Below are positions 17,857 through 27,707 of a stretch of 47,700 bases of DNA, piece after piece (the stretch's first letter is position 1; each line of letters begins with the position of its first letter). Source of the DNA: Armatimonadaceae bacterium. GTDB lineage: Bacteria > Armatimonadota > Armatimonadia > Armatimonadales > Armatimonadaceae. The DNA lies in NCBI GenBank assembly GCA_030447685.1, contig JAUJOK010000024.1:1-47700 (forward strand), given 5' to 3'. The translations under genes and the position numbers were made by a program. The notes beneath the pieces were generated by a model. That model did not search any database. It was not told where the DNA came from and was given only the letters and a program-made list of their open reading frames with translations.

Positions 17857-19741
17857 ATGTGCGGCATCGCAGGCATTGTCTCCGGCCATCCATTGCCGGA
17901 AGAGGCGCTTCGGCGCGGCGCGGACCGGATGCGGCATCGCGGCCCGGATGCGTTTGGCATCCACTGCGCCGAACCTGCCGCGCTGGCGTTCCGGCGTCTG
18001 GCGATCATCGACCTTTCTCCGGACGGCAACCAGCCGATGACCAACGAACGGGAAGACACCTGGGTCGTCTTCAACGGCGAGATTTATAACTTCAAAGAGC
18101 TTCGGGCGCAGCTTCGGGACAGGCACGACTTCCGCTCCCACACCGACACCGAGGTTCTGCTGCACGGCTACGAGGAGTGGGGCATTGAAGGGCTGCTGCG
18201 CCGCATCGACGGCATGTTCGCCTTCGCGATCTGGGACGCACGCCGCCGCGAGCTTTTCCTGGCGCGGGACCGTGTCGGCAAAAAGCCGCTCTACTACACG
18301 CAGACACCCGACGGCAGTATCGCCTTCGCTTCTACCCTGAACACGCTTCTGGAACTCCTGCCGAACAAACCCGACATCGACCCGGTGGCCCTCGATGAGT
18401 ATCTGGTGTATCAGGCGTTTCCCGCGCCCAGAACCATCTACTCGGGAGTAAACATGCTTCCCCCGGCGCACTGGGCGCACTGCCGCGAAGAGCATCCGCC
18501 CCAGGTGCACCGTTACTGGAACCTTTCCTACGCCGACAAAAAGCGACGCAGCGAGCCGGAGCTTCTGGACGAGCTGGACGGCCTGCTGCGCGGGGCGGTG
18601 GAGCGCCGCCTGATGTCGGATGTGCCGCTGGGCGCGTTCCTGTCCGGCGGGGTGGATTCCAGCCTGATTGTCGGGATTATGTCGGACCTGGGGGCAGGCC
18701 CGGTCGAAACGATCACCGTCGGCTTCGAGGACCCGGCCTTCGATGAACGCCCCTTTGCCCGCGCCGTGGCCGAGCGCTGGGGCGCGCGGATGCACGAGCA
18801 TGTGATGGCCCCGGACGAGGTGCAGAACCTGCCGGAGATTATCTGGCATTACGGACAGCCGCTCGCTGACGTTTCCATCGTGCCGACGTATGCCGTCGCG
18901 CGCGCGGCCCGCCAGCATGTCACCGTCGTTTTGAACGGCGACGGCGGCGACGAAGCCTTTGCCGGGTACACGCGCCCTGTGGTGACGCGCGCCGCGCAGA
19001 CCTATCGCGCGCTTGTGCCCGCGCCGCTGCGCGGCATCGGCGGGCAGATAATCGGGCGCGTGGGCAAGAAGGGCCGCCTGTTAGCGGAGGCGGGACGGGT
19101 CAGCGCGCGGGAAGCTTTCTTTTACGAGCGCGGGCTGCGAAATGTCCGCACCGACCTGTACACCTCTGATTTTATGGATCGCCTGCGGGGCGCGGACCCC
19201 AACGCGCATTACCAGGAGGTCTGGGACCGGGCGGACGGCCCGACCGATGCTGACCGCGCCTTGTACGGCGACCTGAACACCTACCTGCCGGATCAGCTTC
19301 TGGTGAAGATGGATGTTTCCACCATGGCGCATTCGGTGGAAGCCCGCTCGCCCCTGCTGGACACGCGCCTGCTGGAGTTCGCCAGCACGATTCCCGCCGC
19401 GCAGCTAACGCAAGGGTACCAGACCAAGTATCTGCTGAAGCGGCTTGCGGAGCGGTACGTGCCCGGCATATTCTGTACCGGCGCAAGCGCGGCTTCGTCA
19501 TGCCCGCCGCGCAGTGGCTGCGCGGCGATCTGGCCCCCTACGCGCGGCAGTTAGTGACCTCCTCCGCCCAGCGCGGCCTGTTCCGCCCGGAGGCGCTGTG
19601 CCGGATGCTGGACGAGCACCTTTCGGGGCAGCGCAACTGGGGCGATCCGCTCTGGACGCTCTGATGGTGCTGGAGATATGGCACCGTCTTTTCGTGGATC
19701 GGACGCTGTCGCCCGATGATCGGCTGGAGGCGGTGCTTTGA
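17857..19741 (+). CDS. asnB: Asparagine synthase (glutamine-hydrolysing) type amidotransferase, two frameshifts near the 3' end
   Basis: Two-domain amidotransferase. Met is followed by C-G-I-A-G-I-V, giving the catalytic Cys2 of the class II glutaminase. The synthetase domain has the PP-loop S-G-G-V-D-S at 263-268 and L-N-G-D-G-G-D-E further on. The main frame is open to 19554, but its last 30 residues are nonsense. The expected R-R-K-R-G-F-V-M-P-A-A-Q-W-L-R-G-D-L continues in a second frame from about 19470, and L-M-V-L-E-I-W-H-R-L-F in a third from about 19663 to a stop at 19741. Each change fits the loss of one base. Such proteins in glycan loci often amidate uronic acids. Whether this copy is broken or mis-sequenced is open. 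Confidence 0.85.
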
Positions 19742-20870
19742 AGGCGCTTTTCGTCGGTATGGAATGGTTCCCGGAAAGCCGGGACGGCGGCTTGAACCGC
19801 TATTTCTATGAGGAACTGCAGGCCCTGTCGGCTGTCGGCGTTTCCGGCACGGCGTTCGTGTCGTACTGCGAAAATCAGCGACTGGGCGACATCAATGCGC
19901 GCGCGGCGGCAGGTCGTGGCGCGTCTCTTTGGGAGCGGTGGAAAGGAGCGCGCCGTATCGCGCGCGAAGCCCTCAAGGATGCCGATCTGGTAAACGTGCA
20001 TTTCGCCCTGTATGCTTCTCCCTGGATGCAGGACATCCCGCGGAACATGCCTCTGGTCGTGAACTTCCACGGGCCGTGGGCCGACGAGATCGCGGCGGAA
20101 GCCACGACCGTCAAGGGGCGTTTCAGCGCCTTCCGAGCGCACCTGATCGAACGGGCGGTATATCGCCGCGCGGATCGCGTCATCACCCTGTCCGAAGCCT
20201 TTCGCGACATCGCCCATCGCCGCTACCGAATCCCGCTCGACAGGATACGGGTCGTTCCGGGTGCCGTGGACACTGCGCCCTATTTGAAAGCGCCCCGGCG
20301 CACCGAAGCGCGCGAGCGTCTGGGCTGGCCGACGGAGCGACCGATACTGCTGGCGATTCGCCGCATCGCCCGGCGCATGGGGCTGGAAAATCTGATCGAT
20401 GCAATGGCCGAGGTCCGCCGCGCGCACCCGAAGGCGCTGCTGCTTATCGGCGGCAAGGGGCCTTTTGCGGGAGAGCTTGAGGCGCGTATCGCCGAGCGCG
20501 GCCTGTCCGACACTGTCCGTCTGCTGGGATTCGTCCCCGACGACGATCTTGCCGCCGCGTATGCCGCCGCTGACATCAGCATTGTGCCCACGCTGACACT
20601 GGAAGGCTTTGGGCTGATTACGGTGGAGTCGCTGGCAGCGGGCACGCCCGTGCTGGGAACGCCTGTCGGGGGGACGCCGGAGATATTGCGCGGGCTGGAA
20701 CCGGGGCTGATATTTGGCGACACCACGCCCGCTGCTATCGCGGCGGGCATCGATTCCGCGCTCGCGGAAAAACCCGGCTGCCGGACGCGGACGAATGCCG
20801 CGCTCATGCGGCCCGTTATGCGTGGAACGCGGTGATTCCCGCATTCAATCCGTATTCGATGAAGCTTTGA
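19738..20870 (+). CDS. Glycosyltransferase family 4, 3' frameshift
   Basis: GT-B transferase whose TTG start overlaps the stop of the corrected asparagine synthase frame. N-terminal W-F-P-E-S-R-D-G-G-L-N-R is the acceptor-side loop; P-I-L-L-A-I-R-R-I-A-R-R-M-G-L begins the donor half; L-E-G-F-G-L-I-T-V-E-S is the E-x7-E element. The open frame ends at 20835 with an unlikely tail. Loss of one base near 20775, next to an A5-C3 run, explains this, since the other frame reads L-P-D-A-D-E-C-R-A-H-A-A-R-Y-A-W to a stop at 20870, a normal GT4 C-terminus. Confidence 0.8.
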
Positions 20871-20947
20871 ACGTGCGCTCGCGCGCTGTCCCCAAACCGA
20901 TCTCCTGAACAGGCGCAGCAAAAACGGAAGTGAAACGAAGCGAACGC

Positions 20948-22178
20948 ATGCAGACACGACCCATCACCGTCCTGTACCTGGACCACACCGCCAAGCTCAG
21001 TGGCGGCGAAATCGCGCTGGCTCGCCTTCTGGAAGCGGTGACCGGACGCGGGTCAAGCCGATTGCGCTTCTGGCGGAGGATGGCCCGCTGGTGGCTCGAC
21101 TTCGTTCTCTGGATGTCGAGACGCAGGTACTGCCGCTCAGCGGGAAGGTACGCGATGTGCGTAAGGATTCGCTGGGCCTGGCGGCGGCGGTGCGGCACCT
21201 GGAAAAGATTCCCCATTTTTCCACGTACGCCGCGAGCGTCGCTCAGTTCGCCCGGCGGCACAACGCGGACATTATTCATACCAATTCGCTGAAGGCGGAC
21301 CTGTACGGGGCGCTCGCCGGGCGTCTGGCGCGGGTGCCGGTCGTGTGGCACGTCCGGGACCGCATCGAACCTACCTACCTGCCGCGCCCGGCGGTGCGTA
21401 TGTTCCGGCTTCTGGCACGCAAGCTTCCCGCCTATGTGGTCGCGAACTCCCAGAGCACGCTGGAAACGCTCTTTCTGGGAGGCGCGCGTCCCTCCGCCAT
21501 CGTACCCAGCGGCATCGATAGCGACGAGATCGGAACGCGCGACGAGCGAGTCAGGACAGAGGACCGGGGGCCGGTGCGGATCGGCATTGTCGGACGAATT
21601 GCGCGCTGGAAGGGACAGCATATCTTTCTGGAAGCGGCGGCCCGCGTCATCGAAGCCGGGCACGACACGCAATTCGTGATTGTGGGTACACCGCTTTTCG
21701 GCGAAGAGTCTTACGAGGAAGAGATTCGACGGCAGGTGCGCGACAGCGGCATTGAGTCGCGCGTGGAGTTTCTGGGGTTCCGCAAGGATATTCCACAGGT
21801 GCTGCGGAGTCTGGATATTCTGGTTCATGCCAGCACCACCCCGGAGCCGTTCGGCCAGGTGGTGGTCGAGGGGATGGCGGCGGGCCTGCCGGTTATCGGG
21901 ACCGATGGCGGCGGCGTGCGCGAGATCATTACGCACGACAAGACGGGACTGCTTGTTCCGATGAGCGATGCGCCCGCGCTCACCCGCGCTCTGGACGGGC
22001 TGCTGCGCGACCCCGAAAGGCGCAACGCCTGGCAGTCGCGGGGCAGGATCATGTGCGCGAAAACTATACCTCCGCGCAGTCTGCCCGCAAAATCGAAAAG
22101 GTTTACGACGAGATGATGGCAGTGCGCCGGGGGCGGCAAAATGGACGGAATCGCGAGGCGGCGGCGCGGGATGCCTGA
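20948..22178 (+). CDS. Glycosyltransferase family 4, two frameshifts
   Basis: The first frame gives V-L-Y-L-D-H-T-A-K-L-S-G-G-E-I-A-L from ATG 20948, the N-terminus of a GT4 protein, then breaks near 21048. The continuation R-V-K-P-I-A-L-L-A-E-D-G-P-L-V runs in the next frame through H-T-N-S, I-V-G-R-I-A-R-W-K-G-Q-H and P-E-P-F-G-Q-V-V-V-E to about 22045. A third frame then supplies the expected tail (D-H-V-R-E-N-Y-T, then K-I-E-K-V-Y) to a stop at 22178. Both breaks fit single-base losses, at a G-rich site and at a run of four G. The domains are otherwise complete, so this is either a very young pseudogene or a consensus error. Confidence 0.78.
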
Positions 22179-22180
22179 AT

Positions 22181-22216
22181 ACCTGGTGGTAGAATGGTTT
22201 TGACGGTTCACCAGGT
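22181..22216 (+). promoter_or_regulatory. Inverted repeat overlapping candidate gmd promoter elements
   Basis: ACCTGGTG (22181-22188) and CACCAGGT (22209-22216) form a perfect 8-bp inverted repeat with 20 bases between. The spacer holds TAGAAT at 22190-22195, preceded by TGG (extended -10 form), and a TTGACG at 22200-22205, which could pair with AATAAC 17 bases on. The layout is that of an operator around a promoter before gmd; alternatively the arms are just a stem after the previous gene. No factor can be named. Confidence 0.4.
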
Positions 22217-22232
22217 TAACAGAATAACTTAA

Positions 22233-23240
<1,008 letters not shown>

Positions 23241-23249
23241 CAGGAAAAT

Positions 23250-24197
23250 ATGATGCGGCTTCTCGTTACCGGCGCGACCGGCTTTGTCGGCAGTTGGCTG
23301 CTGGAAGAGCTAACGGCCAATTATCCCGAGGCGGACATCTGGGGCACCGAGCACGGCCATGCCGCCGCCGCAGACGCGCCCTCTGCGGTGCGGCTGATTC
23401 CTGCCGACATGACCGACCCGGCGGCGATAACGGCAGTGGTGGAGGCGGCGCAGCCGGATCGTGTCTTTCACCTGGCCGGTTTCGCCTCGGCGGCAGGCAC
23501 CGAGGCCGCGCTGATCCACCGCATCAACGTGGAGGCGACGCAGCGGCTGCTGGAGGCGCTTGCGGCTGCCGGGCGTCCCTGCCGCGTCCACCTGGCCTCC
23601 TCGGGCTATGTGTATGGGGCGACACAGCCGGGTCGCCCCGCCCAGGAGGACGATGCCCCTGCCCCGGACGGGGTTTATGCGGCCTCGAAAGCGGCGATGG
23701 AAGTGATGGCGCAATCCTTCGCGGGGCGAAGCGGGCTGTCGCTGACGGTGACACGCGCGTTTAACCATACCGGCCCCCGGCAGGCCCCGGCATTCGTGGT
23801 TCCGGCATTCGCGCGGCAGATAGCCGGAATCGAGCAGGGCAAGGCTGCGCCGGTTGTGCGCGTGGGGAATCTGGAGGCGGTGCGCGACTTTCTGGACGTG
23901 CGCGACGTGGTGCGGGCGTACCGTCTGCTTCTGGAGGCGGAACCGGCTCCCTGGCGCGTGGTAAACGTCGCTTCCGGCGTCGGTAGAACGATTCGCTCGC
24001 TGCTGGACGGACTGGTGGCGGCGGCGCGGGTGCCTTTATCCGTGGAAACCGACCCCGAGCGCCTGCGTCCGTCGGATATGCCCGAGTGCGTGGGCGACCC
24101 GGCTCGTCTTGGGGAACTCACACACTGGCAGCCGCAGGTGCCTCTGGAGCGGACACTGGCCGATACCCTCGATTGGTGGCGCGGGCAGGAAACCTAA
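23250..24197 (+). CDS. rmd: GDP-4-keto-6-deoxymannose reductase-like NAD-dependent epimerase/dehydratase (RMD-like)
   Basis: Extended SDR protein of 315 residues with G-A-T-G-F-V-G at the cofactor site, catalytic Y-A-A-S-K and R-A-F-N-H-T-G-P-R-Q, a motif shared by GMD-like reductases. Placed directly behind gmd, it most likely reduces GDP-4-keto-6-deoxymannose to GDP-D-rhamnose, the RMD reaction; a GDP-fucose or other deoxysugar outcome is less likely but not excluded. Its stop overlaps the 3' end of the convergent DUF6785 gene by three bases. Confidence 0.82.
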   Translation: MMRLLVTGATGFVGSWLLEELTANYPEADIWGTEHGHAAAADAPSAVRLIPADMTDPAAITAVVEAAQPDRVFHLAGFASAAGTEAALIHRINVEATQRLLEALAAAGRPCRVHLASSGYVYGATQPGRPAQEDDAPAPDGVYAASKAAMEVMAQSFAGRSGLSLTVTRAFNHTGPRQAPAFVVPAFARQIAGIEQGKAAPVVRVGNLEAVRDFLDVRDVVRAYRLLLEAEPAPWRVVNVASGVGRTIRSLLDGLVAAARVPLSVETDPERLRPSDMPECVGDPARLGELTHWQPQVPLERTLADTLDWWRGQET

Positions 24198-26182
24198 AGC
24201 CCACCGATGCCCGACCCCGCCGGAAGATACAGGCCGAATGCCAGATCAAGAACCGAGCGCAGGAACCCCGCCGCGAACTCCCCCAGCACCAGCCCCAGGA
24301 AAAAAGGAAGCGCGCGCCGATAGGCACCCAGTCCGCCGTAGCGCAGCAGCAGGACTTTCACCAGCCAGCTTACGAAAATGGGCAGCCACAGGCGGAAAAG
24401 GCCGAAACTGCCGGAAACGAGATAACCGGCGGGGTGGAACGGCCACCACACAAAGCGCGCCCGCATCGCGGAAAGAAACAGCGTAAAGACGGTCCCGAAC
24501 AGGTATGCCTGAATCGTGCCCGTATCCGGCGGGGTCGGTGAGCCGAGCCATCCCTCCATCTTTTGCCAGGGCGCGCGTCCAAAGGCCCATACCGCCGGTC
24601 CCTGAAACTCCGCCGACTCATAGCCGACACGGTAGGTAGCGTGCAGGAACGCCCAGAACGCGGCGACGATGCCGAACGCGCTGGCAAGCAGGGTGACGGC
24701 GGTCAGGGAGCGCAGCGGCGTCTGCGTTCGGCGGCCCAGGTGCATCGCATCCACCTGCACCTGCATGGGAAACTGCCGGTGTGTTCTTGATAAAAAGAAA
24801 AAGAGCGACATCACGGTCATATCGCCGTGTGTCCAGGCGTTCGTGCCCGCCACGCGCGGAAGCACCTGATCCGCGCCGACCTGATACAGCTCGAAGGTCG
24901 GCAGGCCCAGTTCCGCCCGAATCCGCGCCGTGACCACGATAATGATAAACAGGATGCCCAGGTAAAGCAGAGCCGTGTGCCACTGCATTCCCGCCGCCAC
25001 CGCAAAGCATACTAGCCCACCCATTCCCGCGATCAGCCCCCAGACAGCAAGGCGATACGGCAGCGGCTCCTCCGAGTCGTCCAGGGCAACGGAGCGGTCG
25101 CCGGTCGCCATCCGCCAGACTCTCGTCAAATGGCCGCGCGCCGCCCACACAATTGCCAGGAAAAAGCCGAATATCGCCCCGACCCCCTGCTGCTGTACAT
25201 AGGGGAACTTTCCCCATTCCGTGTAGCCCAGCATCGCCGCACCCACAAGCTCCAGGCGGCTGAGCAGAAAGAAGAACCAGACGGAGAAACCAAGCTGGGT
25301 CGGCAGCAGGAACGTCAGTCCGTAGGCGAAAGCATAACTGGTCAGGGGCAGCGGCCCCGCCGCGCTCCAGGGAAAGACATTCGTGGAAAAGTTGTGTACG
25401 CCGGTGGTTACGGCGGGAACCGAAGGAAAGAGCGCGTGGATAAGATTGCTTAGCTGAAACGACGCTCCGACCGCGAAGCCCAGCCATAGCAGCGGCGTGC
25501 GAAACAGTGTCCGCTCCTCCGCGATAACTTGCAGCGGGATTTCGGCAATGGGATACGTCAGGCGTTCAGCGTCCCATTGGCGGCGGAACAGCGTCACCAG
25601 GCAGAGCATCGTCCACACCAGCAGCAGCGTGAAAAAGGCCCACCAGCCGAGCGGGACGAGCCAGGGCTGAACGTGCTCCCACCGGTACAGTGTCGAGTTG
25701 CCGGAATACAGCGCGTCAATTGCCTCTTTGTCTGAGATGACCAGGTGCCCCGGCAGGTGGCGGACGATTTTATCCGTCCAGTCCGTCTGCACGCTTGCGT
25801 TGCGAATCGGGAATGTCAGCGTGGTGAAAAGAATCTGGAGCGTATCATGCCCGGCGAGGCCGCTTGCCACAGCCACGATGACGTAAAGCGCCACCATCTC
25901 CTGCGGCGTGAACACCCAGGCGGGGCGCACGGCGCGCAGGATTCGATTTACCCCGACCAGCAGCAGCAGCAAGGTGATGACGTTGAAGAACAGCGCCTGC
26001 GTGGTGACGTTGTCCGTGTAGCGAACGTACTCGGTTTCCGTCAGCCACCAGGCGTTGAGCGGAATCAGAAGGGCAGCCAGCGCCAGCACCCGCCGCGTCA
26101 GCGGTGCGCGCCGGGCCGGAGCCGTCGAAGTGGTGTCGGACGCCGTAACCGGCTCGCCGACGCTGATTTCAGGTGCGGCCAT
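24194..26182 (-). CDS. Large polytopic membrane protein, DUF6785/DUF6784 type
   Basis: Integral membrane protein of 662 residues with about a dozen hydrophobic segments. After a polar N-terminus the first helices follow L-T-E-T-E-Y-V-R; a long loop contains P-G-H-L-V-I-S-D; later come A-R-I-R-A-E-L-G-L-P-T and the conserved-looking H-G-D-M-T-V-M-S. I recognise the arrangement as the DUF6785/DUF6784 family, which I associate with Armatimonadota and related phyla. No function is known to me. The start is ATG 26182, with AGG five bases upstream; an in-frame GTG at 26188 is the alternative. It stands alone, convergent with the rhamnose gene. Confidence 0.78.
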   Translation of the reverse strand: MAAPEISVGEPVTASDTTSTAPARRAPLTRRVLALAALLIPLNAWWLTETEYVRYTDNVTTQALFFNVITLLLLLVGVNRILRAVRPAWVFTPQEMVALYVIVAVASGLAGHDTLQILFTTLTFPIRNASVQTDWTDKIVRHLPGHLVISDKEAIDALYSGNSTLYRWEHVQPWLVPLGWWAFFTLLLVWTMLCLVTLFRRQWDAERLTYPIAEIPLQVIAEERTLFRTPLLWLGFAVGASFQLSNLIHALFPSVPAVTTGVHNFSTNVFPWSAAGPLPLTSYAFAYGLTFLLPTQLGFSVWFFFLLSRLELVGAAMLGYTEWGKFPYVQQQGVGAIFGFFLAIVWAARGHLTRVWRMATGDRSVALDDSEEPLPYRLAVWGLIAGMGGLVCFAVAAGMQWHTALLYLGILFIIIVVTARIRAELGLPTFELYQVGADQVLPRVAGTNAWTHGDMTVMSLFFFLSRTHRQFPMQVQVDAMHLGRRTQTPLRSLTAVTLLASAFGIVAAFWAFLHATYRVGYESAEFQGPAVWAFGRAPWQKMEGWLGSPTPPDTGTIQAYLFGTVFTLFLSAMRARFVWWPFHPAGYLVSGSFGLFRLWLPIFVSWLVKVLLLRYGGLGAYRRALPFFLGLVLGEFAAGFLRSVLDLAFGLYLPAGSGIGGL

Positions 26183-26359
26183 GACCACCTGTTCGATTCG
26201 TTGACTGCCCCGGCGGCGCGCGACGTGGCCACAGCGATGTGGCGACAGCGGGGCGTTTCGGCGGAGACGTATTGGTTATTTCAATGCTCCACTGAGGAAA
26301 TTCCTTCTCCGTGCAGGCAGCCGATGCGCTCCTGCCGAACTCTATTCTGGCAGTCAGAG

Positions 26360-26968
26360 ATGCTAAAGAAGAAGCCGGTACAGCAAGAAGCACGACGCAA
26401 GCCGCGCCGGAGGAAGCGCCGTAAGCCGCGCACCGGGAGCAGCCGTACCCGGCGGATCGTCCTCCTGCTCCTCACCGTGCCGCTCCTGCCGCTTCTCGCC
26501 GTGGCGGCGTTCTCCTTGCCGAACCTGCTGCTGTGGCCGCAGGGCATCGTCATTCATCATTCGGCGCTCGGAACGCCGGAAGACGACCGACGGGCCGATG
26601 CCGCCGTTATCGATGCTCTGCATGCCCGGCGTGGGTTCGGGGCTTTCTTTAGATGGCGCACGTATCACATCGGTTACCACTATGTGATTCGGCGCGACGG
26701 TACCGTGCAGGCGGGGCGGCCTGAGCAGTGTGTCGGGGCGCATGCGCGCGGCTTTAACGACCGGCTGGGCGTCTGTCTGCTGGGCAACTTCAACGACGCT
26801 GCCCCGACACCCGCGCAGCGAAAGGCGCTTACGGCGCTTTGCCGCCGTCTCCAGCGGCGCTACCGCATTTCGAAGAACCGAGTAAGCGGCCATCGGGACT
26901 GCACCCATGCCACCGAGTGTCCTGGCCGCTGGTTCCCGTGGAAGACGCTGCGTCAGCAATTGGAATGA
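26360..26968 (+). CDS. Membrane-anchored N-acetylmuramoyl-L-alanine amidase (amidase_2/PGRP fold)
   Basis: Peptidoglycan amidase of 202 residues. A very basic N-terminus (about residues 1-30) is followed by one hydrophobic helix (about 32-55), so the enzyme is anchored facing the periplasm. The catalytic domain carries I-V-I-H-H-S-A (first zinc His), the G-Y-H-Y-V-I motif, C-V-G-A-H-A-R-G-F-N and G-H-R-D-C-T-x4-C-P-G with the second His and the Cys zinc ligands seven residues apart, as in T7-lysozyme-type amidases. The start ATG was chosen because the longer upstream frame is antisense to the membrane protein gene. It would cut the lactyl-L-Ala bond. Confidence 0.88.
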   Translation: MLKKKPVQQEARRKPRRRKRRKPRTGSSRTRRIVLLLLTVPLLPLLAVAAFSLPNLLLWPQGIVIHHSALGTPEDDRRADAAVIDALHARRGFGAFFRWRTYHIGYHYVIRRDGTVQAGRPEQCVGAHARGFNDRLGVCLLGNFNDAAPTPAQRKALTALCRRLQRRYRISKNRVSGHRDCTHATECPGRWFPWKTLRQQLE

Positions 26969-26985
26969 GAAGAGGCGCGGCGGCG

Positions 26986-27702
26986 CTACGCCGTTTCCAG
27001 CGGGTCGTCGCTTATCTCCTCCGGGCGCGGATTCCAGTTTTCCGGTTCCACCGCGCCGTAGATCGCCTGCGCGCGGCTCCCCCGATACGCCCAGCCCTGA
27101 TCGCCGTAGCTCCAGTGCCAGTACTCGCTGGGATAGTTCGTCAAGCCTGCCGCCCCCAGCGCCTCCGCAAGCAGGCTGCGTGTCCGGCGTGCCTCCTCCG
27201 ACAGTTCCAGGGCGTTCATCGGGTAGCTGCGCGGGTCGAACGCCTCATAGGGGCTGTGGTGGTCGAGTGATGTTCCCCCCGCTGTCGCCAGCATCACGTC
27301 CACGGCGCCCCCGGTGGTGTGGGGCGGAGGAACGCGGCGGTGGTCCGGCGGCGCGGTGAAGCGATTGACGACGCGGCGCAGGGCTGCATCCGACCACTGC
27401 GGGTGGCGCGCTTTCCACCAATTCCAGGTCGCCAGGTACATGCGGCGCTGGATATGCGGCGCGCGCCAGCCCTCGATGACCGCCAGGCGATAGCCGGAAG
27501 GCAGTCGGCGGTTCGCCGCGCAAAGCCGCTCGGCGACCGTGCGGCGCAGCAGCGTTTCGCGCTGGTAACGGTATCGCGGACGGTCTAAGAGCAGTTCCGG
27601 GCACAGCGCCTGGAAATCGACCAGCGGCTGACCACATTCGGCAATCGGGATGCGCCGGAGCGCGCTGACCGGCTCGGCAGGCGAGGGCAGCGGCGGCGGC
27701 AC
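26986..27702 (-). CDS. D-alanyl-D-alanine dipeptidase (VanX/DdpX-like, M15D)
   Basis: Zinc D,D-dipeptidase of 238 residues starting at GTG, five bases after the stop of the transporter fusion gene, so probably on the same transcript. The family pattern is clear: V-I-E-G-W-R-A-P (substrate Arg), H-T-T-G-G-A-V-D-V (zinc His and Asp in H-x6-D) and E-Y-W-H-W-S-Y-G-D (catalytic Glu and zinc His). No signal peptide is visible, which fits a cytosolic role in recycling D-Ala-D-Ala from peptidoglycan, as for E. coli DdpX, rather than vancomycin resistance, since no VanH/VanA partner is present here. Confidence 0.9.
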   Translation of the reverse strand: MPPPLPSPAEPVSALRRIPIAECGQPLVDFQALCPELLLDRPRYRYQRETLLRRTVAERLCAANRRLPSGYRLAVIEGWRAPHIQRRMYLATWNWWKARHPQWSDAALRRVVNRFTAPPDHRRVPPPHTTGGAVDVMLATAGGTSLDHHSPYEAFDPRSYPMNALELSEEARRTRSLLAEALGAAGLTNYPSEYWHWSYGDQGWAYRGSRAQAIYGAVEPENWNPRPEEISDDPLETA

Positions 27703-27707
27703 GCGAT

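Noticed and set aside
17797..18918. A 373-codon minus-strand frame
   Set aside because: It is antisense to the asparagine synthase gene, which has all catalytic motifs.
19498..20844. A 448-codon minus-strand frame
   Set aside because: It is antisense to the glycosyltransferase at 19738 and has low-complexity Arg-rich sequence.
25745..26359. Long open frame upstream of the amidase start
   Set aside because: It is antisense to the well-supported membrane protein gene, and the natural amidase start with a basic N-terminus and helix is at 26360.
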